Source: Clostridiales bacterium
GTDB taxonomy: Bacteria; Bacillota; Clostridia; Christensenellales; Christensenellaceae
Assembly: GCA_003343685.1 (NCBI GenBank)
Contig: QAKS01000013.1
Coordinates: 1-8,777, forward strand
DNA length: 8,777 nucleotides
Reading direction: 5' to 3'
In this document: piece after piece, positions 5,388 to 8,777 of the stretch
Layout of the letters: each line of letters starts with the position of its first letter
Numbering within the stretch: the first letter of the stretch is position 1
Notes under the pieces: generated by a model
What the model was told of the DNA's origin: nothing
The model's database searches: none
What the model saw: the letters and a program-made list of their open reading frames with translations, nothing else
Translations under genes and position numbers: made by a program

Positions 5388-5880
5388 AAAAATAGCCATA
5401 CTGGGCATGTTTGCCGCCATTGCCATCGTGTTGTCCATTGTAGAAAATACGGTAATGAATATGTTTAACCTTGCGATACCGGGCGCGAAACCGGGATTTG
5501 CCAATATTGCGGTAGTGCTGGCGCTCTATTATCTGGGCGGTATGGAGGCGGGCATTGTGGCGGCAGTTAAATGTACGGCGGTGTTTTTCGCTACAGGAGC
5601 GGCGACGACGCTGCTGTTCTCCATAGGCGGCACGGCGCTTGCCATGGCAGGCATGATTGCGGCAAAGCGGTGCCATATGTTTTCGGCCGCGGGCGTCAGT
5701 GCGCTGGGGGGCTTTCTCAACAATCTGGGACAGCTTGCCGTCATGGCGCTGCTCGGCGGATCGGCGGGCTTTTTCTATTACCTTCCGGTGCTGTCGGTTT
5801 TGGGGGTGGGCTTCGGGCTGCTTATGGGGGTGTTGGCAGAGGCGGTTTTGCGGCGGAGGCTCCGCCCGATTCAGAAGTGA
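5377..5880 (+). CDS. Gx transporter family / heptaprenyl diphosphate synthase component I-like membrane protein
   Basis: 167 aa from the TTG start, which gives MRSKKIAILGMFAAIAIVLS, the usual short basic start of this family. The ATG at 5353 would add eight residues but lacks a ribosome site. There are about five hydrophobic segments. Family hallmarks are PGAKPGFANIAVVLALYYLG, FATGAATTLLFSIGGTALA, SALGGFLNNLGQLAVMALL and PVLSVLGVGFGLLMGVLAE. Members resemble the substrate-binding S component of ECF transporters and were historically named heptaprenyl diphosphate synthase component I. Its frequent partner is a NusG_II protein, as here (11-nt overlap). No polyprenyl synthase follows, so a prenyl role is not supported by context. 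A role in flavin or quinone handling for a redox chain is possible. The family is secure, the substrate unknown. Confidence 0.88.
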   Translation: MRSKKIAILGMFAAIAIVLSIVENTVMNMFNLAIPGAKPGFANIAVVLALYYLGGMEAGIVAAVKCTAVFFATGAATTLLFSIGGTALAMAGMIAAKRCHMFSAAGVSALGGFLNNLGQLAVMALLGGSAGFFYYLPVLSVLGVGFGLLMGVLAEAVLRRRLRPIQK

Positions 5881-5947
5881 CTGCGGAGAAGAGAGCGGAC
5901 GGCGTATGTTGCAGTATGCGCCGTATCATACAGAAGGGCTGGCAAAG

Positions 5948-5969
5948 CCGCGGGGAAGGACAGCCGCGG
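5948..5969 (+). repeat. CCGCGG inverted repeat before aroE
   Basis: Two copies of CCGCGG (5948-5953 and 5964-5969) can pair around a 10-nt purine-rich loop, just 4 nt upstream of the GGGAGGA ribosome site for aroE. There is no T run, so it is not an intrinsic terminator. It could influence mRNA stability or aroE translation. The 105-nt gap from 5881 holds another weak stem (ACGGCG/CGCCGT near 5899-5924) and no clear promoter. Confidence 0.45.
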
Positions 5970-5985
5970 GAACGGGAGGAAGCAA

Positions 5986-6858
5986 ATGAATATTACGGCA
6001 AAGACCAAGCTATACGCATTGATCGGCTCGCCGGTGGCTCATTCGGGCTCGCCGTCGATGTATAACCTGTGTTTTGAGCAGGCAGGGATGGATTGTGTTT
6101 ATATGGCGTTTGACGTGGGTGAGGAATACGCCGAAAAGGCCATTGAGGCGGCGAGAACGCTGGGAATTTGCGGCATGAACGTGACGATGCCGTGCAAAAA
6201 GGCGGCGGCGCGGGCAGTGGATATTCTTTCGCCTGTAGCAGAGGCGACAGGTGCGGTCAATACGATTGTAAACGACGGCAGAAAGCTGTCGGGATATATG
6301 ACGGACGGAGAGGGTTTTGTAAAGAATCTTGCCGTAAACGGGGTGAAAATTCGGGGGCGGCACATTATGCTGATCGGCGCAGGCGGTGCGGCGGCGGCGA
6401 TAGAGGCGCAGTGCGCCAGTGACGGAGCAGGAGAGATTACCGTATTTTACCAAAGACCTCAGTATGAAAAGAGCTGCAGGGACATGGCGGCGCGCATCCG
6501 AGAGCTTGCGCCGGCGTGCAGAATTTCGGCGAAGAGTCTGGGAGACGGGGAGGCGCTTGAGAAAGCACTCGGAGCATGCGACGTGCTTGTAAACGCTACG
6601 TCCATGGGAATGAAGCCGAGGGAAAGAGAGTGCCCTATTCCCGAAGAAATACGCCTCAGGCCGGAGCTCGCCGTTGCGGATATTGTGTATAATCCGACGG
6701 AAACCCGTCTGCTGGCAAGAGCGCGGGAGGCCGGATGTGTGTGCATCGGCGGGCTGGGCATGCTGCTGTGGCAGGGCGCAGCGGCGTGGAAGCTGTTTAC
6801 AGGCGAAAAAATGCCGACGGATGCGGTATGGAGGCTGCTGACAGAGAGGATAAAATGA
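5986..6858 (+). CDS. aroE: Shikimate dehydrogenase (canonical-type)
   Basis: 290 aa. It reduces 3-dehydroshikimate to shikimate with NADPH, the fourth step of the chorismate pathway, in the cytoplasm. The substrate motif is intact: GSPVAHSGSP with Ser20 and Ser22. Lys71 (NVTMPCKK), Asn92 (GAVNT), Asp107 (MTDGEGF) and Gln263 (GMLLWQG) are present. The glycine loop GAGGAAAA is at 131-138. Deviations are Cys70 where His is common, Met105 in place of the Asn of NTDG, and YQR instead of NR(T) in the cofactor-phosphate loop. The ATG is preceded by GGGAGGA at 5-nt spacing. The stop overlaps the aroK start (ATGA), so the two are translated together as consecutive pathway steps. This context makes it the likelier biosynthetic enzyme of the two AroE homologues in the window. 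Confidence 0.93.
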   Translation: MNITAKTKLYALIGSPVAHSGSPSMYNLCFEQAGMDCVYMAFDVGEEYAEKAIEAARTLGICGMNVTMPCKKAAARAVDILSPVAEATGAVNTIVNDGRKLSGYMTDGEGFVKNLAVNGVKIRGRHIMLIGAGGAAAAIEAQCASDGAGEITVFYQRPQYEKSCRDMAARIRELAPACRISAKSLGDGEALEKALGACDVLVNATSMGMKPRERECPIPEEIRLRPELAVADIVYNPTETRLLARAREAGCVCIGGLGMLLWQGAAAWKLFTGEKMPTDAVWRLLTERIK

Positions 6859-7361
6859 ACAATATTTATTTGATTGGGTTTATGGGAACGGGTAAAACTA
6901 CGGTGGCAAAGGCGCTGGCGCAAAAGTTAAACATGGACGTCATGGAGATGGACGACGCCATTGAAGCGCGCGAGGGCATGGATATTCCGCGTATATTTCA
7001 GCAGAGAGGAGAGGCGTGGTTTCGGAAGGTGGAGACAGACGTGCTGCAGGAAGCGGCTGTACGCGGAAATACGGTTGTTTCCTGCGGCGGCGGCGTTCCG
7101 CTGAAACCGGAAAATGTGGCAGTCATGCGGAAAAGCGGGACGGTGATTATGCTGTCTGCCTCTCCCGGGGAAATTTACGAGCGTGTGAAGGAAAGCGACA
7201 GGCCGCTCTTAAAGGGAAATATGAATACAGACTATATTGCAGGTTTGATGGAGAAGCGAGAGGGATGTTATAAGGCGGCGGCGGACAAAGAAGTGGAGAC
7301 AGGCGGACGGGAAATCTCAGAAATAATCCAAGAAATTGTGCAATTTTGTTTACAAAAGTAA
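6855..7361 (+). CDS. aroK: Shikimate kinase
   Basis: 168 aa, typical length. It transfers phosphate from ATP to the 3-hydroxyl of shikimate, the fifth step of the chorismate pathway. The Walker A loop GFMGTGKTT spans residues 8-16. Shikimate-binding residues are Asp33, Arg57 (WFRKVE) and the CGGGVPL glycine triplet (78-80). The lid carries Arg116 in SDRPLL, and the adenine-side RxxCYKAAAD motif is present. The usual DTD reads EMD, so the first, Mg-associated Asp is Glu31, a conservative change. The ATG lies in the ATGA overlap with the aroE stop; longer upstream frames are shadows of aroE. No terminator follows: the next promoter's -35 box begins one base after the TAA. Confidence 0.95.
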   Translation: MNNIYLIGFMGTGKTTVAKALAQKLNMDVMEMDDAIEAREGMDIPRIFQQRGEAWFRKVETDVLQEAAVRGNTVVSCGGGVPLKPENVAVMRKSGTVIMLSASPGEIYERVKESDRPLLKGNMNTDYIAGLMEKREGCYKAAADKEVETGGREISEIIQEIVQFCLQK

Positions 7362-7362
7362 C

Positions 7363-7391
7363 TTGACATATCATTTGTATAGTGATATAAT
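7363..7391 (+). promoter_or_regulatory. Perfect-consensus sigma-A promoter P1 for the pyrophosphatase gene
   Basis: TTGACA (7363-7368) and TATAAT (7386-7391) are both perfect and spaced 17 bp, among the strongest promoter sequences possible. It lies immediately after the aroK stop. The predicted start near 7398 would give an untranslated leader of about 148 nt. The motif GTATAGTG sits in the spacer, 1 nt before the -10. Confidence 0.88.
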
Positions 7392-7486
7392 TCGCTGGTT
7401 GGTATGTGGTAGTACCATTGGTGGTACAAAAGTATAGTGGTCTTAAAATTATACAGATTAATTGTAAGAAAGTCATAGCACTATAC
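7377..7486. repeat. Three copies of GTATAGTG (two direct, one inverted)
   Basis: The 8-mer occurs at 7377-7384 and 7432-7439 on the plus strand, and inverted as CACTATAC at 7479-7486. The first and third copies each lie in the spacer of a predicted promoter. The second and third could pair in RNA. This is a candidate regulator-binding site. Confidence 0.55.
7412..7427 (+). repeat. GTACCA-TTGG-TGGTAC hairpin/dyad in the hppA leader
   Basis: A perfect 6-bp inverted repeat with a 4-nt loop lies about 14 nt after the predicted P1 start. It could be an operator dyad or a 5' leader hairpin. It has no T run and does not form a full T-box. Confidence 0.5.
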
Positions 7487-7494
7487 ATATTTTC

Positions 7495-7503
7495 TGTTAT
7501 AAT
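7495..7503 (+). promoter_or_regulatory. Second promoter P2 with extended -10
   Basis: TGTTATAAT is an extended -10 element (TG-n-TATAAT), 43 nt before the pyrophosphatase ATG. No good -35 exists at 16-18 bp, which is tolerable with an extended -10. CACTATAC lies just where the spacer would be. Confidence 0.55.
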
Positions 7504-7545
7504 AGGGGCAGGGAATAATTATCTTAAAAACAGGAGGACTGAAAA

Positions 7546-8777
7546 ATGGATCTGGTGATTTTTGCGGCTTTAGGCGCAGTGATCGCTCTCGTCTTTGCAT
7601 TCATCCTTGCTAAAAAGGTGATGAAAGCGGAGCAGGGCGGCGATTTGATAAAAAAAATCGCCGGTGCGATCAAAAGCGGGGCAAACGCGTATCTGAAGCG
7701 GCAATACAGAGGTGCGGCAATTTTCTTTGCGGCAGTCTTTGTGGTATTGCTTGTGCTGTCTTTTGTCGGTGTCGTAAATACGTTTACGCCATATGCGTTT
7801 GTCATTGGCGGCGTGTTCTCGGGCCTTTCGGGGTATATCGGCATGAAGGTAGCCACGTCGGCGAACTCGCGCACGGCTACAGCGGCGTCTAACAGTCTCA
7901 ACAAGGGGCTCAAGGTAGCTTTTTCTGCAGGCGGCGTAATGGGATTTGTCGTTGTCGGTCTGGGCTTACTCTACATTGTTTTGTGGTATATTGCGCTGAA
8001 GCTCATCTTTGGTGCGGCGCCCGATGCACCCCAGCAGATTGCGTCTGCAATGCTTACGTTTGGCATGGGCGCCAGCGCGATGGCGCTGTTCGCGCGTGTC
8101 GGCGGCGGTATCTTTACAAAGGCGGCCGACGTCGGTGCAGATTTGGTGGGTAAGGTCGAAGCGGGCATCCCCGAGGATGACCCGAGGAATCCTGCCGTTA
8201 TCGCCGACAACGTGGGCGATAACGTAGGCGATGTTGCCGGTATGGGCGCAGACCTGTTTGAATCGTATGTAGGTGCGATCATTTCTGCGGGCGCACTTGC
8301 CGTTGCCGCAGGAATGGGACTTTCGGGAATCACGGTTCCCATGGTGTTGGCGGCGGTAGGTATTGTGGCCTCGGTGATCGGCACATTCTTCGTAAAGACG
8401 AAAGAAGGGGCGAGCCAGAAGAACCTGCTCTCCGCTCTCCGCAGGGGGACGTATATCAGCAGCGTTATCGTTGCAATAGCAGCTTTCCCGGTCATTTATT
8501 TCTGCCTCGGCGCAGACCATATCGGGCTGTATTTCTGCATTCTGTCCGGCCTTATCGCAGGTGTGCTCATCGGCTATTTTACAGAGTACTATACCTCTGA
8601 CACGTATAAGCCGACGCGCAAGCTTGCAGGAACTACGAAGACCGGCTCGGCTACTGTCATTATCGGCGGTCTTTCGCTCGGAATGCTGTCCACGGTGATT
8701 CCGGTTGTGATCGTCGGTGCATCTGTTCTGGTGAGCTATTTTGTAGCCGGCGGCGCAGAAAGCTACACGCTGGGCAT
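7546..8777 (+). CDS. hppA: Membrane-bound ion-translocating pyrophosphatase (3'-truncated by window edge)
   Basis: The first 410 codons of a protein usually 650-700 or more aa. It couples hydrolysis of pyrophosphate to export of H+ and/or Na+. AGGAGG lies 8 nt before the ATG. At least nine hydrophobic segments are visible, beginning with MDLVIFAALGAVIAL. The catalytic signature is complete: DVGADLVGKVE at 195-205 (substrate/Mg binding), then EDDPRNPAVIADNVGDNVGD and VAGMGADLFESY. Glu239 of the FESY motif is at the position linked to ion selectivity; with GADLFESYVG around it, the sequence is consistent with a Na+-pumping bacterial type. The residues deciding K+ dependence lie beyond the window. 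Removing pyrophosphate helps biosynthesis, and the pump stores its energy. The gene has its own strong promoter region separate from aroK. Confidence 0.95.
   Translation, partial: MDLVIFAALGAVIALVFAFILAKKVMKAEQGGDLIKKIAGAIKSGANAYLKRQYRGAAIFFAAVFVVLLVLSFVGVVNTFTPYAFVIGGVFSGLSGYIGMKVATSANSRTATAASNSLNKGLKVAFSAGGVMGFVVVGLGLLYIVLWYIALKLIFGAAPDAPQQIASAMLTFGMGASAMALFARVGGGIFTKAADVGADLVGKVEAGIPEDDPRNPAVIADNVGDNVGDVAGMGADLFESYVGAIISAGALAVAAGMGLSGITVPMVLAAVGIVASVIGTFFVKTKEGASQKNLLSALRRGTYISSVIVAIAAFPVIYFCLGADHIGLYFCILSGLIAGVLIGYFTEYYTSDTYKPTRKLAGTTKTGSATVIIGGLSLGMLSTVIPVVIVGASVLVSYFVAGGAESYTLG

Noticed and set aside
4854..5504. 216-codon minus-strand frame
   Set aside because: It is antisense to the overlapping apbE, NusG_II and Gx-transporter genes, with no ribosome site and no recognisable domain.
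5906..5989. 27-codon frame ending in an ATGA overlap with aroE
   Set aside because: The stop/start overlap is tempting, but the ATG has only a poor ribosome site. The composition is Gly/Arg/Pro-rich without a hydrophobic or structured segment, and aroE has its own good ribosome site.
7405..7430. T-box-like GGTGGTAC string in the hppA leader
   Set aside because: The rest of the T-box (stem I, specifier loop, terminator/antiterminator pair) is missing, and the downstream gene is not amino-acid related.
7966..8520. Minus-strand frames of 174 and 184 codons inside hppA
   Set aside because: Both overlap the strongly conserved pyrophosphatase motifs on the other strand and have shadow-type composition.

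Overview
The window looks like ordinary chromosome from a mid-GC Firmicute, most likely a gut-type Clostridia (Lachnospiraceae-like). The evidence is strong AGGAGG-type ribosome sites, TTG and GTG starts, tightly overlapping operons, consensus sigma-A promoters, and a NusG_II / Gx-transporter / ApbE gene set typical of that group. No phage, insertion sequence, CRISPR array, tRNA or rRNA is visible.

Layout. (1) 1-510 (+): the 3' end of a transketolase gene, closed by a clear terminator. (2) 511-913: an intergenic stretch, AT-rich in the middle, between two converging transcription units; it holds three inverted repeats and no convincing gene. (3) 3758-914 (-): a five-gene operon with gaps of only 15-29 nt. 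It is driven by a TTGCAA-17-TATAAT promoter and ends in a hairpin terminator at 841-889. In order of transcription it encodes a glutamate-5-kinase-like amino acid kinase, an 80-aa membrane protein, an RbsD/FucU-family protein with altered catalytic residues, a divergent shikimate-dehydrogenase-like enzyme, and a small lipoprotein. (4) 3945-5880 (+): a chain of overlapping genes. These are a 29-aa single-span membrane peptide, an ApbE-type FAD:protein FMN transferase lipoprotein whose GTG start overlaps the peptide's stop codon, a membrane-anchored NusG-domain-II protein, and a Gx-transporter/heptaprenyl-diphosphate-synthase-component-I-like membrane protein. (5) 5986-7361 (+): a canonical-type aroE and aroK sharing an ATGA overlap. 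(6) 7363-8777 (+): a strong promoter region and the first 410 codons of a membrane-bound ion-pumping pyrophosphatase, cut by the window edge.

How they may work together. aroE and aroK are consecutive shikimate-pathway steps. ApbE, NusG_II and Gx-transporter proteins form a set also found in flavin-based extracellular electron transfer loci of Firmicutes, so this block is probably involved in surface flavin redox chemistry; that is inference. The minus-strand operon contains a second AroE-like enzyme lacking the usual paired serines, and three other proteins that match no known pathway together. It is the least explained part of the window. The hppA promoter region carries an 8-bp motif three times, suggesting specific regulation.
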